A stretch of 64,000 bases of DNA from contig MU603943.1 of assembly GCA_025201845.1 (NCBI GenBank), positions 124,001 to 188,000 of the forward strand, in the 5' to 3' direction. The notes under the pieces are model-generated. The model was not told where the DNA came from. It searched no databases and saw only the letters and a program-made list of their open reading frames with translations. Both the position numbers and the translations under genes were made by a program. This document shows positions 41,125 through 51,252 of this stretch, in pieces (within the stretch, counting starts at the first letter, position 1; every line of letters starts with the position of its first letter). This DNA comes from Martensiomyces pterosporus (Eukaryota > Kickxellomycota > Kickxellomycetes > Kickxellales > Kickxellaceae).

Positions 41125-42354
41125 TGTGGTTGTTGACCGTGTGTGAATGTGTGTGTGAGTATGTGTGTGTGCGGGGAGGGGCAGAGGTGTAGCGTTTTGA
41201 AGGCGCCCGTGCGGCTGTTGGTGACGAGCTGATGCTGCGCTAGTTGATGGAGTGTGGGTGTGGGTGCAGTGAAATGCCTGGACTCAAGCTCAGCTGTATA
41301 TACGGGCGTGGAATAAAGGCAGGAGGAAAAGTAGTCCGGGGAGAGAAGAAAGAGTGGAGTAGTGCAAGCCAGCGGAGGCAGTGGATGTCAGGCTGGCTTT
41401 ATACGCCAACGGCCGTTTGGACAATGCATGCGCTCTACCTGCAAGGACGTGGAGGCAGTAGAGTGCGCTGGGAGTAGGTGGGAGTGGGGGTTGGCAGGCA
41501 GGCAGCAGGCGGCGCCCATTGTTTGACCACCGGACGGAACAATAGTGGCCACTGCCAAAAGGCACAGTGGTTGCGGCGTGTTTGTTTTTTATTTTGGTCG
41601 AGCTGCAAAATACCACCCAATCCCAGGCGTGCGCGTGTGACTGCTTGCTCTGGCCAAAAAGCGCTGACGAAACTACAGGCGCATCAGCCGCAAACCAGTT
41701 CCGAATGCTCCTTTTTGCTTGGTGCTTCGCAGCGACCTGGAGTGCCGAGGCGCCTGTGGTCCTCCCCTTGCTGCCATCACCAAAGGCCGGGAGGAACAGG
41801 GGCGGCGGATATTAAGGGCTGCTGGTGAGCAGCGAAAACAGCAACAAAGTAACAGGCTCGGGCGAGCACCTGGAGCAAGCAGCAGTGCCTCCTTGCCACC
41901 AAAAGCGGCACCAGCGCTGATCCCTTCTGTTTCAAGCCTGTCTCCGGGTCGCGCGAGCGCCCTCTACTGCCCACATCGCCACAGGCCCAGCAGCGCTTGT
42001 AAGTTTCCAATTGGCCGCCTGCCAGTGCGCTCCTATTTAAAGAAAACAGCGCTGCCCAGCTCTCCCGGGTATCCACAGGCGAATAGAAACACGACACCCA
42101 CAACGAATCGCCCATGTGCAGGCCTCCCAGGCGCGCGCATTTGCCATCCACTTGCCTTCCTGCTTGCTTGCTCATTAGAGAGTCGCCTTATGCGAAGGAG
42201 TGCCGCAGGCGCCGCTTTGACCATTAGCGTACAAACAATGGGCGCTGCAGACACGTTTGGGGTGCATGCACACAGACAGGTGTGTGAACTGCCTCAAGCC
42301 TCTTGGGCGTCGTGCAGCTGGAAGCAGTGCGTCGTCAGTTTATTGCTGCTACTA
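41125..42354. other. Intergenic, about 1.2 kb
   Basis: The left part is the Yhm2 leader, with a GT-rich TGTGTGTGAG-type repeat at about 41138-41172. The remainder has no supportable gene. Overlapping frames at 41719-42363 lack motifs. Confidence 0.35.
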
Positions 42355-44856
42355 CTACTTTAGAAGGATCTCTTGAAGCTGCTGCTTGTACACCTCCTTC
42401 ATCTCGTTGATGTCTGCCTGGAGCTCCATCACCTCCTCCGTTTTCTCGCCGAGCATCTCGAGTGCCGTCGCGTGCCTGCGCTTGAGCTCGTCCAGCTCGC
42501 TCACGAGCACCTGCTGGTGAGCATTCGCCCCGCGCAGCTTCTCGACCTCAACCGACATCCCCACCAGGCTGCGCGAGTACTCGTGCTTCTGTTTGAGGGC
42601 TGTCTGCAGCTGTGCCTTCAGGGAGGTGATCTGTGCACCCAGCTTCTTAGTCGACGCGTGTGCTGCCATGTCAGCCTGCTGCTGCTGCTGTATTTGCTGA
42701 GATGGGCTGGTGCCAGACGGCGGCTCAGACCCGCTACCCTGTCGAGGACGGCTGTTTGTCGACGATACCGAGCTGGTCGATGGGGTGCGCCCATGCCCAA
42801 GCCCCGCTCTTTCGCTGCTCCCAGGCGATGCCAATGCAGGATCCCGAGGCATGCTCGATGGAGCTGCAGTCAGTCCCTCGCATGCCGAGCCTCCTATGTT
42901 TGCAGGAGATTCACTGCGTGCCCTGGTGTCTATGTATGCCGCACGCAAGCTGGCAAGGCCCTCGAGTTTGGAGTTTAGCTGGCGGGTGGTCTCGTGAGAC
43001 TCTTCGAGCTGCTGCTTAATATCTGCGCGGATCTTGGCTTCTGTCCGCAGCTGGTCGTTCAGTCGATCCACCTCAGCCTGGGTTGCTTCCCGCCACTTGG
43101 ATTCTGCATCGACCTTGCCCTTCATTTCATCAACCTCGGCAGCTCTAGCATCCAGCTCCGCCTCCAGCTTGTCGACTGATCTGGCTGAGGCCCGTGCCTG
43201 CGCCGCCCACTCCCGCTCCTTCGCAGCCCACTCGTGGCGCTGCTCGGTCTGGCGCATCTGCAGCTCTTCAATCTGCTGCAGCAAAGGCAGCGTGTGCTCC
43301 TGGATCTCTGCTGTCATGTCGCTGCCCTGTACCTCGGCGCTTCGCAACTGCGACTGCAGCGACCTAATCTGTGTCAGGGACGCCACCTCGCGGTCCCTCG
43401 ACTCCTCCTCAACGACCATCAGCCGCTGCTGCAGCTCCTCAACCTGCGCCTGCAGTCTTTGCTGCGCCATCTCCGCATCTGCCCTCACAGCCGCTATCTG
43501 CTGATCAGCCTCCGCCCTTGCCTCCTCGCCGCGCTTCCTTGCCTCCTGGTCCTGCGCGCTACGTGCTTGCGCAAGCTCGCGGCGGAGCTCGGCAGCCTCG
43601 TCTTCCACCTTGGTCAGCACGGCACGTAGCGAGCTTCTTGAATCAAACGACGCCTTCAATTCGCGCTCCACCGACTTGCGCTGGCCCTCCAATTCATGTA
43701 TTTTGGCGTTCAGCGCCTTGACATTGCCAGCGGTCGTCCGATCGGCCTGCGACGCTTTCTTGAGCTTGTCATTTAGTTCGTCGTTCTTGCTGACGGCCGC
43801 ATCGAGTTTCTTTTGCACTAATTGGCTGGTTTTCTCGTAGCCCTTGGAATCAGCACGCAGCTTTTTGATCGTGTTGGATAGACGCAGCTCCTTTGTGGAC
43901 CATTCTTGGCCTTCGATTAGCAGTGCCTCGATCTTCCTGTTCTTCTCCTCGATCACAGCGCGTATTTCCTCGGGATTGGTCGGGATTGGCACGGCGCGCA
44001 GCTTTTTGAGCTCGGCCTGGATGTACGGGCTCTCTGTCTTGGTTTGTACTACTGGCTCGGGCGCCGGACTGGCCGTGGAGCTGCTACTTTGTAGGGGCGG
44101 TGGTTGGATTGCACCAGTCTTGGCATGGGTAGCTGGATCTTGCGGACTGCGAGGGCCGACAGTTTCATGGCTGCTGTCAGTCTGCTGTGGTTGAGCGGGT
44201 GCATCCACGCTGCTTGTGTCGGTCGCCTGCCCTGCCCGAGAGGCCGCCGGCTTGTCTAGGTTCCTCGATGGTTCTTGTGCAGGTGCACCGCCTGGCGTGA
44301 CGTTCGCTTGGGCATCATTCTCCAGCTCCACGCCAAACGCATCCAGAAGGTCGGCATCCAGGCTATCGTCATCGTTAGCAACCACAACATCCTTTCCCGC
44401 CACTACACTCCCGCCAGCACTCGCCTCAGCGCCGCTTTCCTGCGCATTATTGCGCTTGGCGGCGGTGGGCACGGGTGTTGAGCTACGCGACACGCTTGCT
44501 GACCGCGCCGCATTACTGCCAGCCCTTGACTGTGACCGCGGAGTATCTAGTGGGCTAGCGCCGTTAGCAGCGTGTCTATGTTCCATCCGCTGGCGAGGCC
44601 TTGTTGCTCCACTGCGCAGCTGCTGTCCGCGCCCACGCATAGTGCTGCTGCTAGTGGCGCTGTTACCGGCCTCGCTGGGTGGAATTTCTAGGTACTTGTC
44701 CAGCTGGCTCTCGACTTGGTTGATTGCATTTTTGAACATGCTGCCCCATCCACCGGCACTGCTATTGGGGGTGGAGCTGGGTCTGCTGGCATTTGACGTG
44801 CTGTCTGACGGCTGCTTGTTTGCGCCCAGGGGTCCGCCGCCGAATAGACTGTTCAT
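42355..44856 (-). CDS. TMF/Sgm1-like golgin (TATA element modulatory factor family)
   Basis: An 833-residue single-exon protein. Residues 37-57 (WGSMFKNAINQVESQLDKYL) form the N-terminal amphipathic motif shared by TMF1 and Sgm1. About 60-270 is disordered, rich in Ser/Ala/Pro. About 275-680 is a long coiled coil (for example EEIRAVIEEKNRKIEALLIE). After a Ser/Gly-rich break (about 690-745), the C-terminal helical domain (KLGAQITSLKAQLQTALKQK ... ATALEMLGEKTEEVMELQAD) matches the TMF TATA-binding/Rab6-binding region. Family members sit on Golgi membranes, bind the Rab6/Ypt6 GTPase and tether vesicles. The name TATA factor is historical. Length is close to fungal Sgm1. Confidence 0.85.
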   Translation of the reverse strand: MNSLFGGGPLGANKQPSDSTSNASRPSSTPNSSAGGWGSMFKNAINQVESQLDKYLEIPPSEAGNSATSSSTMRGRGQQLRSGATRPRQRMEHRHAANGASPLDTPRSQSRAGSNAARSASVSRSSTPVPTAAKRNNAQESGAEASAGGSVVAGKDVVVANDDDSLDADLLDAFGVELENDAQANVTPGGAPAQEPSRNLDKPAASRAGQATDTSSVDAPAQPQQTDSSHETVGPRSPQDPATHAKTGAIQPPPLQSSSSTASPAPEPVVQTKTESPYIQAELKKLRAVPIPTNPEEIRAVIEEKNRKIEALLIEGQEWSTKELRLSNTIKKLRADSKGYEKTSQLVQKKLDAAVSKNDELNDKLKKASQADRTTAGNVKALNAKIHELEGQRKSVERELKASFDSRSSLRAVLTKVEDEAAELRRELAQARSAQDQEARKRGEEARAEADQQIAAVRADAEMAQQRLQAQVEELQQRLMVVEEESRDREVASLTQIRSLQSQLRSAEVQGSDMTAEIQEHTLPLLQQIEELQMRQTEQRHEWAAKEREWAAQARASARSVDKLEAELDARAAEVDEMKGKVDAESKWREATQAEVDRLNDQLRTEAKIRADIKQQLEESHETTRQLNSKLEGLASLRAAYIDTRARSESPANIGGSACEGLTAAPSSMPRDPALASPGSSERAGLGHGRTPSTSSVSSTNSRPRQGSGSEPPSGTSPSQQIQQQQQADMAAHASTKKLGAQITSLKAQLQTALKQKHEYSRSLVGMSVEVEKLRGANAHQQVLVSELDELKRRHATALEMLGEKTEEVMELQADINEMKEVYKQQLQEILLK

Positions 44857-45280
44857 GGATGAAAGAGGAAGGCTCTAATGTAGTGCTGGCGAAATTGGAC
44901 GAGTAAAGAGGGGATATGCAGAGCAAAAGACAGGAGAAGGGATAAAGCCCGGCTGGAAGCGCGCAACCACAAAAGGGGGAGGGGAAATCCAAATGGCCCA
45001 AACAGCGGTGATGATGATAGCTATTTGAAGGAGATGGAGTATGAGGGTAGCCTGTTGAAAGCCACGGCCAGTGCTGAGTATATGGCCGCTTTGCGCTCCC
45101 ACACGCAAGCACACAGGACTGCCATTCGTGCTTACACCGGCGGTAGTCCCTAGCTAGCTTTACATTGCAGTGGGTGGGTCGCAGCGAAAAGAGGTGAAAA
45201 GCGAAAACAAAAGTATAGGAGCAGGCAGGGCCACGCCGGCAAAAATAATAACGACGAGGGCGGTGGTGCTGCAGACACGT
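44857..45280. other. Intergenic, golgin leader and RCC1 3' end
   Basis: 424 bases between two minus-strand genes. It holds the golgin promoter and leader and the RCC1 3' UTR. Nothing else is seen. Confidence 0.35.
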
Positions 45281-47365
45281 TTAGTTGGCGAGGACAACCG
45301 AGTGCTGTCCGCCAGCAGCAATCTTCGCAATCTTCTTGCCATCGATCTTCTGTCCCTCCAGCAGAGTGGGTTGCTCAATGTCCTCCTCTTCGCCGTTGCC
45401 CAGCTGGAGCATCTCGCCGTAGCCCCAGGTATACGCCTTGCCGCTGTCAGCCAAGGCAATGTTGTGGTTGGATCCACAGACAAAGTCGGCGAGCTTTGGA
45501 GCACCATCAACGAGCGTCGGCGCAGTGATGGCCTTTTTGTGTGACGACTCATTGCCATTCGCCGCCTGGCTCTCCTTATCCGTGGCCAGAGTATCAAATG
45601 GCAGGCCGGTCTGGTGAGAGTCGGAGCGGCCGAACGAGTAGAGCTTCCCGTCCTTGGTCAGCGCAATCGAGTGGTGCTCGCCGCCGCTGATCTTCACAAC
45701 ACCAAGGCCGTTAAGGGCAGCCACCACAGTGGGCTCGTGGACGATCTCCTCGTTGCCGCCGTCCTCGGGACGCAGGCCCAATTGGTGGAAGTTGTTGAGG
45801 CCCCACGCGTACACGGTGCCGTCCTTGGCAACAGCAAAGCTGTGGTACGATCCCGATCCAATATGGTGGATGTCCTGGAGCCGGAGCTTCTCGGGTGTCA
45901 GACCGCGGGTGCGGCGACGCTCCATAATGAGGCGGCCCAGCTGCCCCTGCTGGCCGTATCCCCAGGCATATACCTTGCCGCTAGCCGAGAGTGCGATGGC
46001 GTGGTCGACGCCGGAGCACAGGTCGACGATGGGCTCTCTGAACGCATTGACAACCATGGGCATGTCCTGGATCTCGATCCCCTCCGTGAACCCCATGATT
46101 CCCTCGGCGCTCCGGAACGTGCCCCACGAGTACACATGGCCGTCCTCGGAAAGGGCAAACGTGGCTGAATCGCTGCATGCGACCTTGGTGATCTTTACGC
46201 TGTCAAGTCCCTCCACAGGCGCAGCAGTGTACTCGTCGCCACCGCGACCCAGTGCCTTCTGGTCGTTGCACCCCCAGGACCACAGTCTGCCATTGTCAGT
46301 GAGCGCCATGGTGTGGAGGCCGCCGGACACAATGTCAACGATCTTCTCGTCCTTGAGAGCGCCGACGGGGAAGGGCTTCTTGCGCTCAATCATGTCGTCA
46401 CCCAGGCCCAGCTGGCCGCAATCGCCGTTTCCGAACACGAAGACAGTGCCCACAGTGGTCGCGCGCTTGGCCAGCTCGTGGATCGGCGCGGTGCGCGCCT
46501 TGAGGAATGGGGCGGGCTCGGGGAGCTTTGGTGCCTGGGGCTCGGTGGGCTTCTCCTCAACAGGGGCGGCAGCCTTCTTGGGCTTAGCAGCAGCCTTCTT
46601 AGGCTTGGGCACAGCGGCAGGTTTCTTGGGCTCGGCAGTCTTCTTAGCAGCAGCAGTCTTCTTTGCTGCAGGGGCCTTCTTTGCTGCAGGAGCCTTCTTA
46701 GCAGCAGCAGCAGCAGTCTTCTTAGCAGCCGGCACCGCTTTCTTTGCGGGCGGCGCCCTTTTAGCAACAGCAGCCTTCGTCTTCTTGGTGGCTGGCGCCT
46801 TCTTAGCAGCGGTGGTTGTCTTCTTAGCAGGAGCTGCTTTCTTGGCTGGAGCAGGTTCAGACGGTTGGACCTTGCGTCTCTTTGCGGCCGAGGTTGCAGC
46901 CGCCTCGTTGGTGACGGCCTCCTCGGACTTGCGAGCTCCTATGCATTGGCATTTGCTCCTGGGGGATTTTGAGGTTAGCGATTGGAGGCCTGATCCAGAA
47001 AAAGATGGCATGATGCTGAAGGCGTGGGGGCGAGAGAAGATGCAAGTGACGCACAGGGAGTCTCTGCGGTTGCAGCGGATGCCAGAAGAGCGCAGCGGTC
47101 AAGGTCTCATCGAAGCAAACCCGGAGGTGCGCACGCGGCTATGCGCGGAAACGAGCACCGCTTGGTATCGAGGGCAGGCATTGAAGCTGACCAGAGTAGA
47201 CAATGCGTGCGGGAGGGACGTGTGTTCGGAGTTGCAGCTCCTTCGCCTCGCTCCGTCTTGGTGCCGTAGGTGTGCTGTGTGCACGGGATGGAGGTAGGAG
47301 GCGCGCGACGGCAAACGAGAGAGGGGAGTCTGTTTATTCAGGCGTAACTTACTCTTTCCTGGCAT
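45281..47365 (-). CDS. RCC1: RCC1 Ran guanine-nucleotide exchange factor with histone-H1-like tail
   Basis: Two exons, 47353-47365 (MPGK plus one base) and 45281-46938, encode 556 residues. The junction gives MPGKRARKSEEAVTNE, with donor GTAAGT and acceptor CATAG. This fits better than starting at the internal ATG at 47011. Residues about 30-155 are Lys/Ala/Pro repeats of the AAKKAPA type, like a histone H1 tail. Seven RCC1 blades follow, each with a WG/FG signature: FVFGNGDCGQLGLG, LWSWGCNDQKALGR, VYSWGTFRSAEG, VYAWGYGQQGQLGR, VYAWGLNNFHQLGL, LYSFGRSDSHQTG and AYTWGYGEMLQLGN. RCC1/Prp20 loads Ran with GTP on chromatin, setting the nuclear RanGTP gradient. The basic tail probably aids chromatin binding. 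Confidence 0.92.
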
Positions 47366-47925
47366 GGTTTGCAGACAGCTGAGGGTTGCGTGTGGTGTTT
47401 GTATAGAGCGAATTAGCAGAAATAAGAAGAAAGATTCGGGCGGCTTGGTCGGAGTACCTTGAGCAGATAAGCGGGGAGGAAAGGGTGGTAGCTTGAGACG
47501 TGCTGAGGAGGGTAGGGTGAACGAAAGAGGAAGGAAAGGGGTGTGTGTGGTGTGGAGCAGGCGTGCAGCCAGGCACACCCAGCAAACGCTGTGCGTTCTT
47601 GGAAGGCCGCAAAAATTTTGGCCTTTGCCTCTCGCCCGTCATACATCCCCTGCGCTCCCCAGCTCAGCGGTGCAGGCACTAGCCGCGTTTTCTGTTTCCA
47701 CACGCCCCTGCGGCCTTGAGCGCGCGTCGTTCTCAGGCTGTGTTCGCGTTTAGCTTCCACAAGGCGCCGCCATTGTTGCGTTTTCTGGCCACGGCTCTCC
47801 TCAGCAGCACAGGAAGCACAGGCAGCAACAGCAAACTGTTTATTGTTCACGAGTCTTTTTGAAGTGCGTTGTAAGAAAATAGTGCAGATGCAGCAAAGAA
47901 AGCCCTGCCACGCCAGGACTCCTGT
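47366..47925. promoter_or_regulatory. RCC1 promoter region
   Basis: 560 bases upstream of RCC1 and downstream of Mss51. It carries an AAAATTTT box at 47612-47619. No gene is seen. Confidence 0.4.
47612..47619. promoter_or_regulatory. AAAATTTT box (RRPE-like)
   Basis: Palindromic 8-mer about 250 bases upstream of the RCC1 start. Confidence 0.3.
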
Positions 47926-49278
47926 TTACTTGTTCTGGACCTCGTATCTCTTGCCGCGAATGCCGTAGATGCCCCAGTTGGCGATGGCCCACTCGCGCAG
48001 GTTACGGATGCCAAAGTCGCGCTTAAGGCTGGCGAACGGGTTGGGCTGCGGCGCGAGCAGCCAGTCCATCTGCCTTCCAAAGTCCTCTTCAAGCGCCTTC
48101 ACATCGCTGCTCATGTCCTTCTCGTGGAAGCCCGTGGCAAAGACCGGGCACTTCGTCTCAAGCAGCTTCTCGATGGTCGGCTGCCATCCCGCGCGGCCCT
48201 TGGGATGAGCAATGCCGGGGCTGAACAGGAAGAATATATCCGTGAACGGATCAAACGGCGCAAAGTTCCAGATCGCGTCATGGAAGTAGCCCTTGTGGTA
48301 TCTAAGCGAAAGCCTCGAGGACACAGCAATAGTCGACCGTGTCTCGTCAGCAGTCGGGATGCACTCGGGCCCAACAAAGTAGATGTTGATCGGGCTGTTG
48401 GGCAAGAGGTAGGAGAGCTGCAGGTAGAGGTGCGGCGGCAGCATGGCCTCGGCACGCGCACCAAGAACAAAGATGCGCAGCGGAGTCTGCTGCATCGCAA
48501 GCTCCTTCTCGCTACGCGCAAGCTCGTGCTCCTTGATGGTAGTGCGCAGTGCCGTCATCGATTTAAGTCCCTCGGGCGTCAGCCCATTGCTCAAAGTGAA
48601 CGGACTGTACTGGTGGATGGTGGCTCCGATGGTGATCGGGTATGTGAGGACCTTGCTGACATGCCGCATGGACCGATCCGAATCTACGTTTGTGAATGAC
48701 CGCGTATAAAGGAACGTGTCCCAGTTGCTCAAGTTCACAACCACCTCCGGAAGCTGGGCCGAGGGGAACTCGAACTCGCGCAGGGTGCGTCCCGAGCGCA
48801 GATCGTGCTCGTCTTCGTTGGCCTCGCGCAGATAGTGGCACAGCTCATCGTGGTCCTTCTTGTCTGCCTTCCAGTGCTCCTCGCTGCAGTGCGTCGGGTA
48901 CCCGCAGCTGGGGCACTCAAAGTGCGGCTCCTTGGTTGCTGCATGGCCCTTGGCCGACGTCTCCTCAACACACGTTGGGCAGCTCCCATGGTCCTGGATG
49001 AGAAGCCCCTTTTCGCGCATCTCCTTGATGGGCGACTTTGAAAGCGGGTGGAAGAGGTCGTTGGGCTTCACCAGCAGCCGCTGCCGGCTGGACGCAGCAG
49101 AGACCCCTTCAGCGCTGTCTTGTGGCGGCGAGGGCGCGAAGAGTGATTTGAGTGAAATGAACCGCCGTGCATCCCTGCTTAATGCCGAGGCTGCTGCCAG
49201 CTTGCTCATGGCAGAAGCGCCGGGTGCGTGCAGCGTGCGGCGTGCACAGGGCAAAAGTATCCTTCCGCTTGCGCTCAT
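47926..49278 (-). CDS. MSS51: Mitochondrial COX1 translational activator Mss51
   Basis: A 450-residue single-exon protein. Residues 1-40 form an Arg/Ala/Ser presequence (MSASGRILLPCARRTLHAPG). A MYND-like zinc module follows at about 97-150: GSCPTC, FECPSCGYPTHCSEEHW, DHDELCHYL. Its Cys-Pro pairs are the heme-responsive motifs described for yeast Mss51; a further CPVF occurs near residue 390. The C-terminal domain carries the family blocks IFVLGARAEAMLPPHLYLQLSYLLP, HKGYFHDAIWNFAPFDPFTDIFFLFSPGI and VFATGFHEKDMSSD. Mss51 activates COX1 mRNA translation and binds new Cox1 in mitochondria, coupling synthesis to complex IV assembly. A PPR protein and Pet127 lie 4-9 kb away. Confidence 0.93.
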   Translation of the reverse strand: MSASGRILLPCARRTLHAPGASAMSKLAAASALSRDARRFISLKSLFAPSPPQDSAEGVSAASSRQRLLVKPNDLFHPLSKSPIKEMREKGLLIQDHGSCPTCVEETSAKGHAATKEPHFECPSCGYPTHCSEEHWKADKKDHDELCHYLREANEDEHDLRSGRTLREFEFPSAQLPEVVVNLSNWDTFLYTRSFTNVDSDRSMRHVSKVLTYPITIGATIHQYSPFTLSNGLTPEGLKSMTALRTTIKEHELARSEKELAMQQTPLRIFVLGARAEAMLPPHLYLQLSYLLPNSPINIYFVGPECIPTADETRSTIAVSSRLSLRYHKGYFHDAIWNFAPFDPFTDIFFLFSPGIAHPKGRAGWQPTIEKLLETKCPVFATGFHEKDMSSDVKALEEDFGRQMDWLLAPQPNPFASLKRDFGIRNLREWAIANWGIYGIRGKRYEVQNK

Positions 49279-50126
49279 TTGTCCGGGTCAGCTGCTTGCT
49301 TTTGCTGCTAATCGCAGGCCTGGATTAAAAGTGTGTGCGAAATTGAAGGGGCAAAGTAGAGCGAGAGGACCTGAAGCCGCTGCAGCTGAATTTGGCGCCA
49401 GCACTCCAGAGATAAAGCAGCACGCATGATTCCGCCTGCCTTTGCCTGCAGCCTGGTTGCTTGCTTCAGGCATGCGTGCCCGCCTGGAGCCTGATCCGAT
49501 CAATGGCGCTGATCGATCAGTCAGCGCTGCGTTTTTCTGCCCGCATTTTGCTAGGCATGGGGCACTGCTTAGAGCTTCCATATTCTGGGGCCAGCGGTGC
49601 AGACCTCCAGCGCATCCTTCTCTCTCCATTCTCGTAGGAATAACGAAAACTTATTGCTCCGCTCTTGAGGTTAAATCGCTTTAAGTCAACAAAAATCACC
49701 AGGTACGTGTTTGGTCGGATTCAGGATGGATGCGATGCGCGGATGGATGGATGCGCGGCTCGATACACGCGCAAACACGGCCCGATCCATGCGTGGGCGA
49801 TGGATACGAATGCACACGGCAGCCAGCTTTGGTTGAGGGGTCCGCCGTGCGGGCAGCGGCGTGTTTTTGGAGGCGAATTGCCGAATTTGTTGGAATTCGG
49901 CGGCCTTTCGAAAATGGCTCCACCTGAAGCCCCCTGCAAGGAGGCAGCCCCCTTGTGCCAGGCTGCAGCTTGTGTGTCGTCCAGGCAATGCGCGGAATCG
50001 GCGGTGGATTGGGCCATGAGCTCGTTGTGCGAGCTAGCCCTTTGAAATGCCCGGAGATCTGGCGCCAGGCAGTAAATTGCACCAATTGCTAACACGCCCC
50101 TCTTTGCGTTTGCTTCTGTAGTGAAA
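49279..50126. promoter_or_regulatory. P2 promoter and probable 5' UTR intron
   Basis: 848 bases. AG-GTACGT at 49701-49708 and TTCTGTAG ending at 50121 could bound a 5' UTR intron of about 419 bases, ending five bases before the P2 start codon. Otherwise no gene is seen. Confidence 0.45.
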
Positions 50127-50450
50127 ATGCGTTACATTGCCGCCTACCTGCTTCTTCAGCTCGCTGAGACCACCCCCTCCGCCGAGGCCATCGAGAAGGT
50201 TCTCTCTTCCGTCGGTATCGACTCTGACGCCGAGCGTGTCTCGCAGCTCTTCGCTGCTCTTGAGGGCAAGGACATCAACGAGCTCATCGCTGAGGGCCAG
50301 TCCAAGCTTGCCTCCGTCCCCTCGGGTGGTGCCGCCCCTGCTGGTGGTGCTGCTGCCGCTGCTGGTGGTGCTGAGGCTGCCGCTGAGGAGAAGCCTGCTG
50401 AGGAGGAGGAGGAGTCCGACGACGACATGGGCTTCGGTCTCTTCGACTAA
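50127..50450 (+). CDS. RPP2: 60S acidic ribosomal stalk protein P2
   Basis: A 107-residue protein starting [20 protein letters not shown], the standard P2 N-terminal dimerisation domain. [34 protein letters not shown] follows (P2 family, not P1). A Gly/Ala hinge (about 67-88) precedes the invariant acidic tail [16 protein letters not shown]1/P2 dimers bind uL10 and recruit GTPase translation factors. The codons are extremely C-ending. The ATG is preceded at four bases by an acceptor-like TAG, so the leader is probably spliced. Confidence 0.97.
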   Translation: MRYIAAYLLLQLAETTPSAEAIEKVLSSVGIDSDAERVSQLFAALEGKDINELIAEGQSKLASVPSGGAAPAGGAAAAAGGAEAAAEEKPAEEEEESDDDMGFGLFD

Positions 50451-51252
50451 GTCGGTCCCTGCTAACATGCTTCCCGGCATTATTCGTGTGTAGTGTTTTT
50501 CCTACCGCATATTTGCACTTGTGGTTGCGCCACAGCAATAAATATCCCCTCGTTTATTGCAAACAACAAAAACGCCCCTGGCTGAGACGTCGTCTGTGGG
50601 CGCGGTATGTGCGCCATCCGGCGCATTCATTGGTGCGGCTAGATAACTGCCGCCGCTGCTGTGGTGGATGACCGCAAAGGCTGACTGCCCGAGTCAGACA
50701 TGCATCAACTCCAGGAGCTGCGCGTGCCCCACCCGCTGTGCTGTGTGGGCTGGAGATCGGCACCCAACAGCAGCCAACCCGCTCGTCAAACAGCAGTGTG
50801 TGGGGCAGAGCCTGGATGCTATTCCGTGGCTCCTGGCTCCTGGCTCCAGCGCGCTGCCCCCAGATTGAGAAAGAGTGTAACCGTATCGCAAAAATGCAAG
50901 GCTGCGAGCTGCCAGTATGGAGTTTTGTCGACCGACTTGGAGCCAATCCTTGCCCCCTGTTTTACACGAGACACTGCAAAGCAAGCAAAGGGGCGCAGGT
51001 AAGCGGGTTCATGCAGCTGGTTAAAAAAAACGCGCATGTGTGTCTAGGACCTCGTTCCTCTTCTCTCTTCCTTTTCTTTATCGCCTGCATGCCCATCTCT
51101 TCATAGTTGCCCCCCCCCCCATTAATGCTGTAGCACTTTGTCCCGCCACTACATCCCCTGTCATTCGGGTAAACTGCACCATTGTCTGTTGTCTAGGAAA
51201 GTGGGCAAGCGCGTTGGATAATCGAGCCGAGGAGTGTTGGGAAATAGGAAAA
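50451..51252. other. Intergenic, P2 3' end and SPX-RING promoter
   Basis: 802 bases, with no supportable gene. An 11-base C run lies at 51110-51120 and pyrimidine tracts at about 51050-51090. ACTACATCCCCTG-type sequence precedes the SPX-RING leader. Confidence 0.35.

Noticed and set aside
45654..47297. 547-codon plus-strand frame opposite RCC1
   Set aside because: It is antisense to seven well-formed RCC1 blades and its translation is Ala/Leu/Ser-rich noise.
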